Part shown: piece after piece, positions 8,707-17,450 of the stretch
Layout of the letters: every line of letters starts with the position of its first letter
Numbering within the stretch: the first letter of the stretch is position 1
Source: Parasphingorhabdus flavimaris
Lineage (GTDB): Bacteria; Pseudomonadota; Alphaproteobacteria; Sphingomonadales; Sphingomonadaceae
Reading direction: 5' to 3'
Length of the DNA stretch: 64,000 nucleotides
NCBI RefSeq assembly: GCF_013371215.1
Contig: NZ_JABWMH010000003.1
Location: forward strand, 124,001 to 188,000
Translations under genes and position numbers: made by a program
The notes under the pieces: model-generated
Databases searched by the model: none
Told to the model about the DNA's origin: nothing
Seen by the model: the letters and a program-made list of their open reading frames with translations, nothing else

Positions 8707-10320
8707 ATGATAAGATTTGTGGTTCCGATATTGCTGGTTGCGGCGGCGGCCCTGCTGGGCATCCTGCTTCCGGCCAATCCCTGGCTGATCTGGCTGCTGG
8801 TGCCCGTGCTCCTGGTCCTCGCCGTTGCGCTTTGGGATATGGTCCAGACCAGCCACACGCTGCGTCGCAATTATCCGGTCATCGCCCACATGCGCTGGTT
8901 TTTCGAGGATCTGCGTCCCTATCTGCGCTCCTATATCGTGGAAAGCGATCTCGACGGCAGGCCGTTCAATCATAATGATCGCGCGCTGGTCTATGCGCGG
9001 GCCAAGGGGGATATTTCCTCCCATCCCTTTGGCACCGAACTGAATGTCTATTCCGAGGAATATGACTGGCTCAACCATTCGATGATGCCGAATGAACGGG
9101 CCGCCAGCGAATTCCGGGTCGATGTCGGCGGGCCCCAGTGCAAGCAGCCCTATTCGGCCGCGATCCTCAATATTTCGGCGATGAGCTTTGGCTCGCTCAG
9201 CGCAAAGGCGATCGAAACCCTGAACCTGGGCGCGCAAAAGGGCGGCTTCTATCACGACACGGGTGAAGGCGGTTTCAGTCCCTATCACGCCAAACATGGC
9301 GGCGATATCGTCTGGGAAATCGGCAGCGGCTATTTCGGATGCCGCAGCGACGACGGCAGTTTCGATCCCGACAAATTCGCCGGAACCGCGGTGCTCGACC
9401 AGATCAAGATGATCGAGATCAAGCTCAGCCAGGGCGCCAAGCCCGGCAAGGGCGGGATGCTCCCCGGTGCGAAGGTTACCGCCGAGATTGCGAAAACGCG
9501 TGATGTTCCGGAAGGCAAGGACTGCATTTCACCCGCCGCCCACACAGCCTTTACCACCCCGCTCGAACTGCTCGATTTTGTCGAGCAGCTGCGCCGCCTG
9601 TCCGGCGGCAAGCCGGTCGGGATAAAATTATGCGTGGGTCAGCCGCACGAGATTTTTGCGCTGATGAAAGCGATGCTGCAAACCGGCATCAGGCTTGATT
9701 TCATTGTCGTCGACGGCGGCGAGGGCGGCACCGGAGCCGCACCGGTGGAACTGTCCGACCGCGTCGGCATGCCGCTCCGCGAAGGCTTGATACTGGTCAA
9801 CAACGCGCTGATCGGCGCCGGTCTGCGCGGCGATGTCCGGCTCGCCGCATCGGGCAAGGTGATCAGCGGCGCCAGCCTCGCGATGAACGCGGCGCTGGGC
9901 GCGGACTGGTCCAACGCCGCCCGCGGCTTCATGTTTTCGCTCGGCTGCGTCCAGTCCCTGCAATGCCATACCGGCAATTGCCCGACCGGTATCGCGACCC
10001 AGAGCGTCTCGCGCCAGCGCGGTCTGGTCGTCGAGGACAAGGCCGAGCGCGTGCACCGGTTTCAGAAGGAAACCGCTGCCGCTCTGCGCGATATTGTGGT
10101 TTCGATGGGGCTCGACAATCCCTCGCAAATCCGTCCCCACCATCTGCATGAACGCCTGAATGCGGTCAAATCCAGTTCGATTGACCAGATCTATCCGTTC
10201 CTCAAGGCCAATGCGCTGGTCGATACGCCGGACGCCACGCCTTATGCCCGTTTCTGGGCGGCGGCGCAGGCCGAGAGTTTTCGGGCGCTCCCGGATATGC
10301 GCCAGACGAGCTATGACTGA
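8707..10320 (+). CDS. FMN-binding glutamate synthase family protein (537 aa)
   Basis: Related to the FMN/Fe-S domain of the glutamate synthase large chain, but free-standing and without the glutaminase domain. Two N-terminal membrane helices (residues 1-40) anchor it. The catalytic part runs from about residue 85 to 500, with FMN-barrel motifs (AILNISAMSFGSLS, KPGKGGMLPGAKV, VVDGGEGGTGAAP) and a Cys-rich segment CVQSLQCHTGNCPTG that should hold a 3Fe-4S cluster. The physiological reaction of this membrane-anchored group is not settled. GGAG 7 nt upstream fixes ATG 8707. Confidence 0.9.
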   Translation: MIRFVVPILLVAAAALLGILLPANPWLIWLLVPVLLVLAVALWDMVQTSHTLRRNYPVIAHMRWFFEDLRPYLRSYIVESDLDGRPFNHNDRALVYARAKGDISSHPFGTELNVYSEEYDWLNHSMMPNERAASEFRVDVGGPQCKQPYSAAILNISAMSFGSLSAKAIETLNLGAQKGGFYHDTGEGGFSPYHAKHGGDIVWEIGSGYFGCRSDDGSFDPDKFAGTAVLDQIKMIEIKLSQGAKPGKGGMLPGAKVTAEIAKTRDVPEGKDCISPAAHTAFTTPLELLDFVEQLRRLSGGKPVGIKLCVGQPHEIFALMKAMLQTGIRLDFIVVDGGEGGTGAAPVELSDRVGMPLREGLILVNNALIGAGLRGDVRLAASGKVISGASLAMNAALGADWSNAARGFMFSLGCVQSLQCHTGNCPTGIATQSVSRQRGLVVEDKAERVHRFQKETAAALRDIVVSMGLDNPSQIRPHHLHERLNAVKSSSIDQIYPFLKANALVDTPDATPYARFWAAAQAESFRALPDMRQTSYD

Positions 10321-10341
10321 GACGGCGGGACGACGACAGGC

Positions 10342-10605
10342 CTAGCGGAGCTGGCTGTCCTTGCTGCCCCGCCGGTTGATCCCGGCACTCTTCCGGTCCG
10401 CATCGCGAGCCGACTGGCAGACCACACAGGTCCGCGTGCCGGGCAGGGCGAGCCGGCGCGCCTCGGGAATCTCCTCGCCGCATTCCGCGCAATATCTGGC
10501 GGCTTCTCCCGACGGCATATCCGCCCGCGCGCGCTTTACCGCGTCGGATATCGTATCGTCGATCTGATCCTGCACCGCGCCATCGCGTGCCCAACCGCCT
10601 GCCAT
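10342..10605 (-). CDS. DksA/TraR-type C4 zinc-finger protein (87 aa)
   Basis: A small DksA/TraR-family protein. Its C-terminal half carries CAECGEEIP...RTCVVCQ, the four-cysteine zinc finger of the family. Short members of this type bind the RNA polymerase secondary channel or act as phage/plasmid-type regulators; which applies here is unknown. It lacks most of the long coiled coil of full DksA. ATG 10605 has AAGGA 6 nt upstream and is preferred to ATG 10623. It is convergent with the FMN synthase-like gene (20 bp between stops). Confidence 0.85.
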   Translation of the reverse strand: MAGGWARDGAVQDQIDDTISDAVKRARADMPSGEAARYCAECGEEIPEARRLALPGTRTCVVCQSARDADRKSAGINRRGSKDSQLR

Positions 10606-10822
10606 TTTATATCCTTTGACCATCTTGTGATTAGTCTGTCAGATATAAGAATGGGATCGCCGCATTCAACCGGTCCCTGCTTCTGCATATTCCTTCGCAA
10701 GCACGCGACCATTCTCGCCCCGGATGATTTGTGACGCCATGGTTACGGATCGCCTGGCCGGCTCGATGAAGGGTTCCGGGCCCCTCAACCTGCGCCTGAA
10801 TTTGCCTCACCATGAGACCTCA

Positions 10823-11956
10823 CTATAAAGGCGTGTCCACGAGATAGCGGATCGTCCTGCGATATATCTCCGTCGACTGGGCAAGCACCGACCGGCGCCA
10901 CTCAGGATCGGCGGGAATGAAACTCTCTATGGCCCGGCGTTGCAGGGTCCGTCGCTCGGCATCGTTGATCTGGCCGGCATCGCTTCGCAAAAAGCGATCG
11001 ATCAGCAACGCCCCGAACATCGTGTCGATATCGAAAGTCCCCCATTCGATGACCGCCCCCAGGATTTTTTTGTCCTTCCCGTCGCGCAACGCTTCTTCCG
11101 CAGCAGAAATGACCAGACCGCTGTGCGAAATGGAAACGCCTTCTCCGTAAATATCATCGGGATTGACATGGGACGGGCCCCAGCAGTCCTCCGCGCTCGC
11201 AAATGTCGACTTTTGTCCAGCCGGGTTCACGATGATGAAGGGTTCGCCAAAGTCTCCGATGCCGGTGTGCCAGTCGATGACAACGACCGATTGTGCCGCA
11301 CCCCGGAAATCATCCAATAGGCGCAGCAGGCTCTTGTACGACCAGCTCGCTTCCTGTCCGCCGTAGCTCAGCCCATCCGGGAATTCATATTGGCCCGCCG
11401 CAAAGCCCTCGAAGCCCTGGGCAGTGCCCCATTCCTCACAATAGACATGAAAATTGGCGAGCGCTTTCTCAACCGCATTTTCCGAAGCGCCATATTGCGT
11501 CAGCAACGGATGCAGCGCACGGTAATTTTTATTGTGGGTTGGGCCGCGGGAGTGATCGAAACAATTGCGATTCACATCGACATTATTCTCGTCGCCCCTG
11601 GTAGAATGCGCCCAGCCGTAAGGATTGACCGCGTGCACCAGCACCACAGAGATATCGTCCGGCAATTCCGCCGGTCCGCCATTTTCCAGCCAGTAGAGAA
11701 AGGTTGCCGCACCTGCTGCCGCTTCCAGCCCATGGGTGCCGCAGAGGAAAATGCCGAGACGCTTCGCCCCTTCCGGCCCGAACCGCGCCACATCCGTGGC
11801 CAGCTCTTCCTGATCGGGTCCAAACTGGTCGGGGTGAACATAGCTTTTCACCTCGGCGCCAGCCTTGTCGCAAGCCGCAATGAAGCGGGCGCGCGCATCC
11901 TTGTAACTTGATGAAAAGCAGCGACCGACAGCAAGCTCGTCTGGCTGGTGGGGCAT
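10823..11956 (-). CDS. DUF2817 / M14-like metallopeptidase family protein (377 aa)
   Basis: A DUF2817 protein, related to zinc carboxypeptidases. GIFLCGTHGLEAAAG gives the HxxE zinc-ligand pair, and VVIDWHTGIGDFGEP supplies the third histidine. GAVIEWGTFD near the C-terminus may hold the catalytic Glu. No signal peptide is seen, so it should act in the cytoplasm after import. AAAGGA upstream supports ATG 11956. It is the third gene of a receptor - alpha/beta hydrolase - peptidase unit, suggesting hydrolysis of amide or ester bonds in the compound taken up by the receptor. The substrate is unknown. Confidence 0.85.
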   Translation of the reverse strand: MPHQPDELAVGRCFSSSYKDARARFIAACDKAGAEVKSYVHPDQFGPDQEELATDVARFGPEGAKRLGIFLCGTHGLEAAAGAATFLYWLENGGPAELPDDISVVLVHAVNPYGWAHSTRGDENNVDVNRNCFDHSRGPTHNKNYRALHPLLTQYGASENAVEKALANFHVYCEEWGTAQGFEGFAAGQYEFPDGLSYGGQEASWSYKSLLRLLDDFRGAAQSVVVIDWHTGIGDFGEPFIIVNPAGQKSTFASAEDCWGPSHVNPDDIYGEGVSISHSGLVISAAEEALRDGKDKKILGAVIEWGTFDIDTMFGALLIDRFLRSDAGQINDAERRTLQRRAIESFIPADPEWRRSVLAQSTEIYRRTIRYLVDTPL

Positions 11957-12004
11957 TATAATGTTCCTTTAACTCGAGCTGTTCGCAAAATTCAGGCCGT
12001 CTGG

Positions 12005-12883
12005 TCAGCCTGAAGATTCGAGAAAGTCCCGCAGGAGCAGGTTGAACCGCCCCGGATCATGCAGGAAGGGCGCGTGCGAGCTGCCGGGAAGCACTTGGAC
12101 TTCATCCTTCCAGAGATTGCCCCAGTCGGCCTTCTCGACAAAGTCGACCCTGGCCAGTGCATCATCCTGCCCCATCACGCAGGCGATCGGTCCCTGCCAG
12201 TTGGCGATGACGGATAACTGGTCATGGCCACTTGTTCCTTCGGCCCAGTGCGTTCCCATAGTTTCCCGGGCACGGCCATCGGTGCGGATGGCCGCCGCCG
12301 CAAAACATTCGGGGACAGAATCGAGAGACCCCACGGCATCCTGCACGAAGTCAACAAGTTCCTGATCTGTCGCCTCCGCCCCCATCGCCGGCGATTCGAG
12401 CGCCCGGGCCTGGAAGGCTGCGGCAAAATCAGGCGTGCCCGGCCCGACCGGCGGTGTGCCGACCAGCATGATCCCGGCGATCGCCGTCCCCCGGCTGGCC
12501 AATTCGAGGGCAATATTGCCACCCAGTGACCAGCCCAGAATGACGGGATTGGCAATCTCCAGTTCCGCCAGCAATTGCAGCACAAGATCGGCATAGCCGG
12601 GGATTGTATACTGGCTAGCCGGATCGGCCGCATCGGAAGACCCGCCATGACCCGGCAGGTCTATCGCAAGAAGCGACCATTCGCCGCCCGAGAAAGCGTC
12701 AAACTGGCGATAGAACACCTCTTTGCACATGGAATTTCCATGCAGAAATATCAGATAGCGCGGTCCCCGGCGCACTTCCCAATAGCGCAGCGAAACCCCG
12801 TCGATCGTCGCTCTGCGCTCCTCCCCGACCCGCCGCAGGGCAGAAGCCTGCTGCGAGACCTCTCTATGTCCTGGTGCGTTCAT
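12005..12883 (-). CDS. Alpha/beta hydrolase (292 aa)
   Basis: A classic alpha/beta-hydrolase. It has an oxyanion HGNSMCKEVF segment near residue 48, LAIDLPGHGGS, the nucleophile elbow GWSLGG (Ser about residue 120), an Asp in MGQDDALARVDF and a His in PGSSHAPFLHDP, which complete the triad. No signal peptide is seen. GGAGCAGG upstream supports ATG 12883. The start lies 19 bp after the stop of the upstream TonB receptor gene, and the DUF2817 gene follows after 48 bp, so the three form an operon. Esterase, lactonase and epoxide-hydrolase activities are all possible. Confidence 0.9.
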   Translation of the reverse strand: MNAPGHREVSQQASALRRVGEERRATIDGVSLRYWEVRRGPRYLIFLHGNSMCKEVFYRQFDAFSGGEWSLLAIDLPGHGGSSDAADPASQYTIPGYADLVLQLLAELEIANPVILGWSLGGNIALELASRGTAIAGIMLVGTPPVGPGTPDFAAAFQARALESPAMGAEATDQELVDFVQDAVGSLDSVPECFAAAAIRTDGRARETMGTHWAEGTSGHDQLSVIANWQGPIACVMGQDDALARVDFVEKADWGNLWKDEVQVLPGSSHAPFLHDPGRFNLLLRDFLESSG

Positions 12884-12902
12884 TCATCCTGCTCCACCGC
12901 TA

Positions 12903-15071
12903 TCACCGGAAATCATAGACGATACGAAAACCGAACCGGCGCGGCGGTTGGGTGATCGAGAATGGCCTCGGATCTGCAAAGAAGAACGCGTTGAACACCC
13001 GCGTTTCGATGAATTCGTCCGTCACATTGTCAACAAACAGATCGAGCCGGAAATTTTCATGTTCAAGCGACGCCGTCAGGTCAAGCACCTCGTAGGATTG
13101 AACCGGGAATTGCAGATCAACATCCACACCGCTTCCCGAAAGAATATCGCCGACGTGGCGAAAATTGGCGCCCAGCGTCAGGTCACCAAAATCGCCGATC
13201 GGAATGGTCGCCCGGCCATATAGTTCGGCGGTCCATTCGGGCACGAAAGGAAAACGCTCCCCGGACCGGTCCGCCCCCACGGTATCGAGGTAGGAGCGAT
13301 ATGTTGCATCGGTATAGCCAACGTTGCCGCCCAGGGTGATCCAGGGCGACGGCCGGATCGCCATATCAAGTTCAAAGCCTTCCGATCGACTGCTGCCGGC
13401 ATTGCCGACCGATGCCACCGGCAGATTCGGATCACCGTTGAGAAAGACGATGGTCGAAAGCTGCTGATCGGAAAGGTCGATGCGGAACAGGGCAAAATTG
13501 AAGTCCAGAATTCCGCCAAGAGACGATCCTTTCAGACCGATTTCGTAATTGTCCGAGGTTTCGGGCCCGAAGGATATATTGGTCGTGGCGCTGGCCGGGG
13601 CGAGCGGGAATCCCCCCGCCTTAAAGCCGCGAGCATAGCGCGCATAGGTCGCCAGATCGTCGGTAAGATTGGCTCTTATGGATACGGTCGGCGAAATATT
13701 GGAATCGGTCAACGACCCGCTTCCCGTTTCGCTGATCGCTACGATGCCGGGCAGGGCAAAATCCAGAACCACATCGGAATCAACGGACTCGCGGGCATAG
13801 CGCAGGCCACCTCCGATTTCGAGCCAGTCGACCGGCCGCCATTGCAGATCAGCGAAAAGCGCAAAGCCGTCGCGCGTCAAATCCTGACGCTGGGCATCGA
13901 CCGTCAACCCTCCGGGAAAGGCATCAATGTCCAGCAATTGGACCGATCTGTCGGTCAGCGAGTCTTCGCGAAAGGCATAGGCACCGACCAGCCAGCTCAG
14001 CCTGTCTCCAAATCCGCCGTCGAGGCGAACTTCCTGCGAAAAGAGCGTCTGTTCGCTCTGGATATCCTGCAGATTGGGGCCGCGCTCCGGCGAACCGTCA
14101 AAATCAAATGGCAGCTCGGTGGAAATGTCGCGGAAAGCGCTGATCAGCGTTAGCGCGACATTTCCAAAATCATTCTCGATTGTCAGCGCGCCACCGATAT
14201 TCTCGGTCGTTCCGTCAATCTGAAAATCGCTGCGCACGATATAGTCTTCGCTGCCGCGCGGGACGCCGGGATAGCCATCGAGGCCGCTTTTGCGAGATCC
14301 GTCAATCGCCAGATTGATGTCCAGACCGTTGTCGGGATTGTAGCGCAAGGCCAGACGGCCGGAATATCTGTCACTGGCATTTGCCGATACCGTGCGGCCC
14401 TGTCCGTTGGCCCCCGCGGCATTGGCCACCACATTGTTGCGAAGATAGCCGTTGGTGGTGGAGACATCCGCCGCAATCGAACCAAAGAAATTGTCCGATA
14501 TCTGGCCAGACAGCGCAGCCTGCGCGCGCGCCGATTCGAATTCGTCGAAGGTCAGCGCCAGACGTCCGCGCGTCTCTTCATCCGGGCGGCGAAGCACGAT
14601 GTTCAGGGCACCGCCTTGCGTATTGCGACCGAACAAGGTGCCTTGGGGCCCGCGCAAGACTTCCACCCTCTCCACATCCATGAAGCCGATGTCGAAAGAC
14701 AGGGATGGCACGAAGGCTCCATCGACAAAGGTTCCGACCGCCGGCACCCCGGCGCCTTGCGCGCCGACCCCGCGGATCGCAATATTGAGGAAATCATTGC
14801 CCGGCGAAAGCACGTTGGAACTGAGCGACAGATTGGGAGTCCGCCCGACAAGATCCTCGACATTGTCGACCCGGTCGCGCTCCAGCGAGACGGCCGAGAA
14901 GACCTGCACGGACAACGGAGCATCGATCGCGCGCTCTTCGCGCTTTCGCGCCGTGACCACGATTGTGTTGGACGAATCGTCCGCGACGCCGCTCGCCGCT
15001 TGCGCACGCACCTCGGTGCTCGTTGCGGCAAGCGCCAGCGCACCTGTGGTCAAAAGCAATCCCAATTTCAT
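12903..15071 (-). CDS. TonB-dependent outer-membrane receptor (722 aa)
   Basis: It has a signal peptide ending EVRAQAASG, a TonB-box-like NTIVVTARKREE segment, a plug with NVEDLVGRTPNLSLSS and VEVLRGPQGTLFGRNTQGGA, and a beta-barrel ending in an aromatic-rich PRRFGFRIVYDFR. The size and plug resemble siderophore/xenobiotic-type receptors of sphingomonads. GGGGGAAG 4-9 nt upstream supports ATG 15071. It is the first gene of a three-gene operon with a hydrolase and a DUF2817 peptidase. It diverges from a TetR gene across a region with twin inverted repeats, so repression by TetR is likely. Confidence 0.95.
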   Translation of the reverse strand: MKLGLLLTTGALALAATSTEVRAQAASGVADDSSNTIVVTARKREERAIDAPLSVQVFSAVSLERDRVDNVEDLVGRTPNLSLSSNVLSPGNDFLNIAIRGVGAQGAGVPAVGTFVDGAFVPSLSFDIGFMDVERVEVLRGPQGTLFGRNTQGGALNIVLRRPDEETRGRLALTFDEFESARAQAALSGQISDNFFGSIAADVSTTNGYLRNNVVANAAGANGQGRTVSANASDRYSGRLALRYNPDNGLDINLAIDGSRKSGLDGYPGVPRGSEDYIVRSDFQIDGTTENIGGALTIENDFGNVALTLISAFRDISTELPFDFDGSPERGPNLQDIQSEQTLFSQEVRLDGGFGDRLSWLVGAYAFREDSLTDRSVQLLDIDAFPGGLTVDAQRQDLTRDGFALFADLQWRPVDWLEIGGGLRYARESVDSDVVLDFALPGIVAISETGSGSLTDSNISPTVSIRANLTDDLATYARYARGFKAGGFPLAPASATTNISFGPETSDNYEIGLKGSSLGGILDFNFALFRIDLSDQQLSTIVFLNGDPNLPVASVGNAGSSRSEGFELDMAIRPSPWITLGGNVGYTDATYRSYLDTVGADRSGERFPFVPEWTAELYGRATIPIGDFGDLTLGANFRHVGDILSGSGVDVDLQFPVQSYEVLDLTASLEHENFRLDLFVDNVTDEFIETRVFNAFFFADPRPFSITQPPRRFGFRIVYDFR

Positions 15072-15129
15072 GACTTCCCCCTATTCCGATCAAATGTGCC
15101 CGAAGGAAACAAATGATCCTATTGAAGCT

Positions 15130-15171
15130 ATGTTAATTTAATTAACATTGGATTGTTATCTCGATTAACAT
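15130..15171. promoter_or_regulatory. Twin TetR-type operators between TonB receptor and TetR gene
   Basis: The first site is the perfect dyad ATGTTAAT-TTA-ATTAACAT (15130-15148). The second (15153-15171) keeps the same 8-3-8 architecture, TTGTTATC-TCG-ATTAACAT, with one exact half-site and one degenerate half-site. The centres are 23 bp apart, about two helical turns. The position in the 162-bp divergent spacer fits control of both genes by the adjacent TetR protein. Confidence 0.8.
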
Positions 15172-15233
15172 TAGGATGTCAAGTCCTGACAATCGCTCAC
15201 CGTTTTTTGGGCCTTCGTAGATAGAGCTTCACC

Positions 15234-15989
15234 ATGGAACGCCATCCCCAGAAACCCGATAAACCCCTGAAAAAAATGCGTTACCACCATGGCGACTTGC
15301 GCAATGCCATCATCGATTCGGTGGCCAGATTGATCGAGGAAAAGCGAAGTCTGGCCTTCCAGCTCAAGGAAGTTGCGAAGCTGGTAGGCACATCCCAGCC
15401 CGCCATTTACCGGCATTTCGAAAATAAGGACGCCCTGTTGGTCGAAACCGCAGTTCGAGGCTACCAGCTGCAAAGAGAATTGCGGGAGCATGCCATCAAG
15501 ACGACCGGCGGCACGCCATTGGCCGACATTCTGGCCATTCTGGAAGCCTATACGCTCTTTTCAATAACGCGGTCCGGCTATTTCCTGCTGATCAAGAATC
15601 TCGAAACCAACGAAATATTGGCATCCTCGACCTATCTCGAAGAGCGCAGCCGCTCCATCAAGCGCATCACCGATTTGCTGCAGGATTGCATCGAGAATGG
15701 ACTTCTGGCGGAAACCGACCTCGAAATTGCCCACACCGTGCTGCAGTCGTCAGCCTATGGATTGGCCCATTTATATATAACCGGCCAGGTCGAGTTGATT
15801 ACGCGCCCCGATGTTGACAATTCTATCTTATCAACCCGCATCTTCACTCTCAGTCTGGGCAGCCTTTTGTCCGAGAAGGGCAAAGCGGAATTTGCGAAAA
15901 TAATCAAAAATCGCAATCCCATGGATTTTGCAAAACTGGCTGACGGAAAGATATTATCGGACATCGAAGATGAAGTCCGCTTGCGGTGA
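15234..15989 (+). CDS. TetR/AcrR-family transcriptional regulator (251 aa)
   Basis: The N-terminal TetR helix-turn-helix is clear: KMRYHHGDLRNAIIDSVARL followed by LKEVAKLVGTSQPAIYRHFENKDALL. This is the RYHHGDLR subgroup. The C-terminal ligand domain is alpha-helical and unassigned. It diverges from the TonB receptor-hydrolase-peptidase operon, and the spacer carries two operator-like dyads. The likely job is to repress that operon until a ligand, perhaps the imported compound or a product of it, binds. ATG 15234 is the first plausible start; an internal ATG just before RYHHGD is also possible. Confidence 0.92.
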   Translation: MERHPQKPDKPLKKMRYHHGDLRNAIIDSVARLIEEKRSLAFQLKEVAKLVGTSQPAIYRHFENKDALLVETAVRGYQLQRELREHAIKTTGGTPLADILAILEAYTLFSITRSGYFLLIKNLETNEILASSTYLEERSRSIKRITDLLQDCIENGLLAETDLEIAHTVLQSSAYGLAHLYITGQVELITRPDVDNSILSTRIFTLSLGSLLSEKGKAEFAKIIKNRNPMDFAKLADGKILSDIEDEVRLR

Positions 15990-16183
15990 TCTGCGCTACT
16001 ATATTCGATGGCTGAAGCCGAGCCCTTTGCCGACAGGCTGCTTTCAGGCAGTTCGCCGGGAGAAGCGAACCTTTCCTCGGGTAGCCCATAGCCCCACGCG
16101 TCGATAAAATATCATCTTACCAAAGCGAAGATTAATTGCTCTTCAGCGGTCAAAGCCGATGAACGTCTATTGCAATATCCTGT

Positions 16184-16205
16184 AACTTGTATAACAATAC
16201 CCTCT
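16184..16205 (+). promoter_or_regulatory. Cluster-wide cis-element, copy A (thiolase operon)
   Basis: Contains ACTTGTATAACAATACC, then N2CT. It ends 15 bp before the thiolase ATG at 16221. TATAAC inside the element could serve as a -10, but no convincing -35 sits at the right spacing, which fits activator dependence. The same 22-position pattern occurs before four other units of the cluster. Confidence 0.65.
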
Positions 16206-16220
16206 AACGAGGAGAATGAC

Positions 16221-17450
16221 ATGGTTTATATCTTGGGTGGCTGCCAGACGGACTTTGCCCGGAATTGGGAACGTCAGGGCGAGGATATCGCCTCGGTCTT
16301 TGCTGACACGCTTCACAAGGGTCTCGCGCAAGCCGAGCTTGATGCAGAAGATATTGAAACAGGTCACGTCGGCAATTTTGTTGCGGAGCTGTTTGCCGGA
16401 CAGGGGCTGCTCGGCGGATTTTTCGGGCAGGCGCATCCGGCGCTTGATGGCCTTCCGACGGCGCGGCATGAAGCGGCCTGCGCGTCCGGCAGTGTCGCCA
16501 TCCTCGCTGCCATGTCGGAGATCGAAGCCGGTCGCTATGATCTGGCCTGTGTTCTCGGGCTCGAGCAGATGCGCAATGTTCCCGGGCGTGTCGCTGCCGG
16601 TCATCTGGGCGCTGCTGCGTGGCGCGGACAGGAATATCAGGATGCGGAATATGTCTGGCCGCGATCCTTTTCGGACCTGGCCGAGGAATATGACGAACGC
16701 TATGGTCTGAAATATGAGCATCTGATGCGGATATCCGAGATCAACTTCGGCAACGCCAAGCGCAATCCCAACGCCCAGACACGCGACTGGGCCTTCACCG
16801 ACAAAAGCTTCACCGCCGATGACGAAGCCAATCCGGTCATCGAAGGCCGCACCCGCAAGATGGATTGCGGGCAGGTTACCGATGGCGCTGCCGTCCTGTT
16901 TCTCGCTTCGGAAAAACGGGCCCGGCAATATGCCGACGAGCACGGCGTAACCCTGGAAAGCCTCCCGCGCATTTCTGGCTGGGGCCACCGTTCCGCACCG
17001 ATTTCCTACAAGCAGAAAATCCGCAACAGCGCCGACGGGCCGTATGTTTTTCCGCAGGTCAAACGGGCGGTGGACGACGCCCGCGCCCGCGCCGGGATAG
17101 ACGGCATCGACGCCATCGACATGGTCGAAACGCACGATTGTTTTGCGACCACCGAATATATGGCGATCGATCATCTCGGAATCACCGAAGCCGGCGAGTC
17201 ATGGAAGGCGATCGAGGACGGCAGCATCGAAATGGGCGGCCGGATTCCGGTCAACCCGTCCGGCGGCCTCATCGGTCTGGGCCATCCGGTTGGCGCGACC
17301 GGGGTGCGCATGGTTCTCGACGCCGCCAACCAGGTCACCGAAAAGGCCGGCGATTGTCAGGTCGAAGGTGCGCGTCGCGCGCAGACGCTGAATATCGGCG
17401 GCTCCACGACCACCACCGTCAGCTTTATCGTAGAGCGCGAAGCCGCATGA
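16221..17450 (+). CDS. Thiolase, SCP2-type acyl-CoA acetyltransferase-like (409 aa)
   Basis: Thiolase fold with the nucleophilic Cys at residue 87 (HEAACASGSVAI), ETHDCFATTE in the middle, and the GLGHPVGATG histidine motif. The C-terminal motif is LNIGGSTTTTVSF, the SCP2/non-classical type, instead of the CxGGGxG of ordinary thiolases. The expected role is thiolytic or retro-Claisen cleavage of a 3-oxoacyl-CoA from a ring or branched substrate; the exact substrate is unknown. GAGGAG 7 nt before ATG 16221 fixes the start. It leads an operon with an NTF2-fold protein (ATGA overlap), a CoA ligase and a DUF1295 protein, under cis-element A. Confidence 0.9.
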   Translation: MVYILGGCQTDFARNWERQGEDIASVFADTLHKGLAQAELDAEDIETGHVGNFVAELFAGQGLLGGFFGQAHPALDGLPTARHEAACASGSVAILAAMSEIEAGRYDLACVLGLEQMRNVPGRVAAGHLGAAAWRGQEYQDAEYVWPRSFSDLAEEYDERYGLKYEHLMRISEINFGNAKRNPNAQTRDWAFTDKSFTADDEANPVIEGRTRKMDCGQVTDGAAVLFLASEKRARQYADEHGVTLESLPRISGWGHRSAPISYKQKIRNSADGPYVFPQVKRAVDDARARAGIDGIDAIDMVETHDCFATTEYMAIDHLGITEAGESWKAIEDGSIEMGGRIPVNPSGGLIGLGHPVGATGVRMVLDAANQVTEKAGDCQVEGARRAQTLNIGGSTTTTVSFIVEREAA

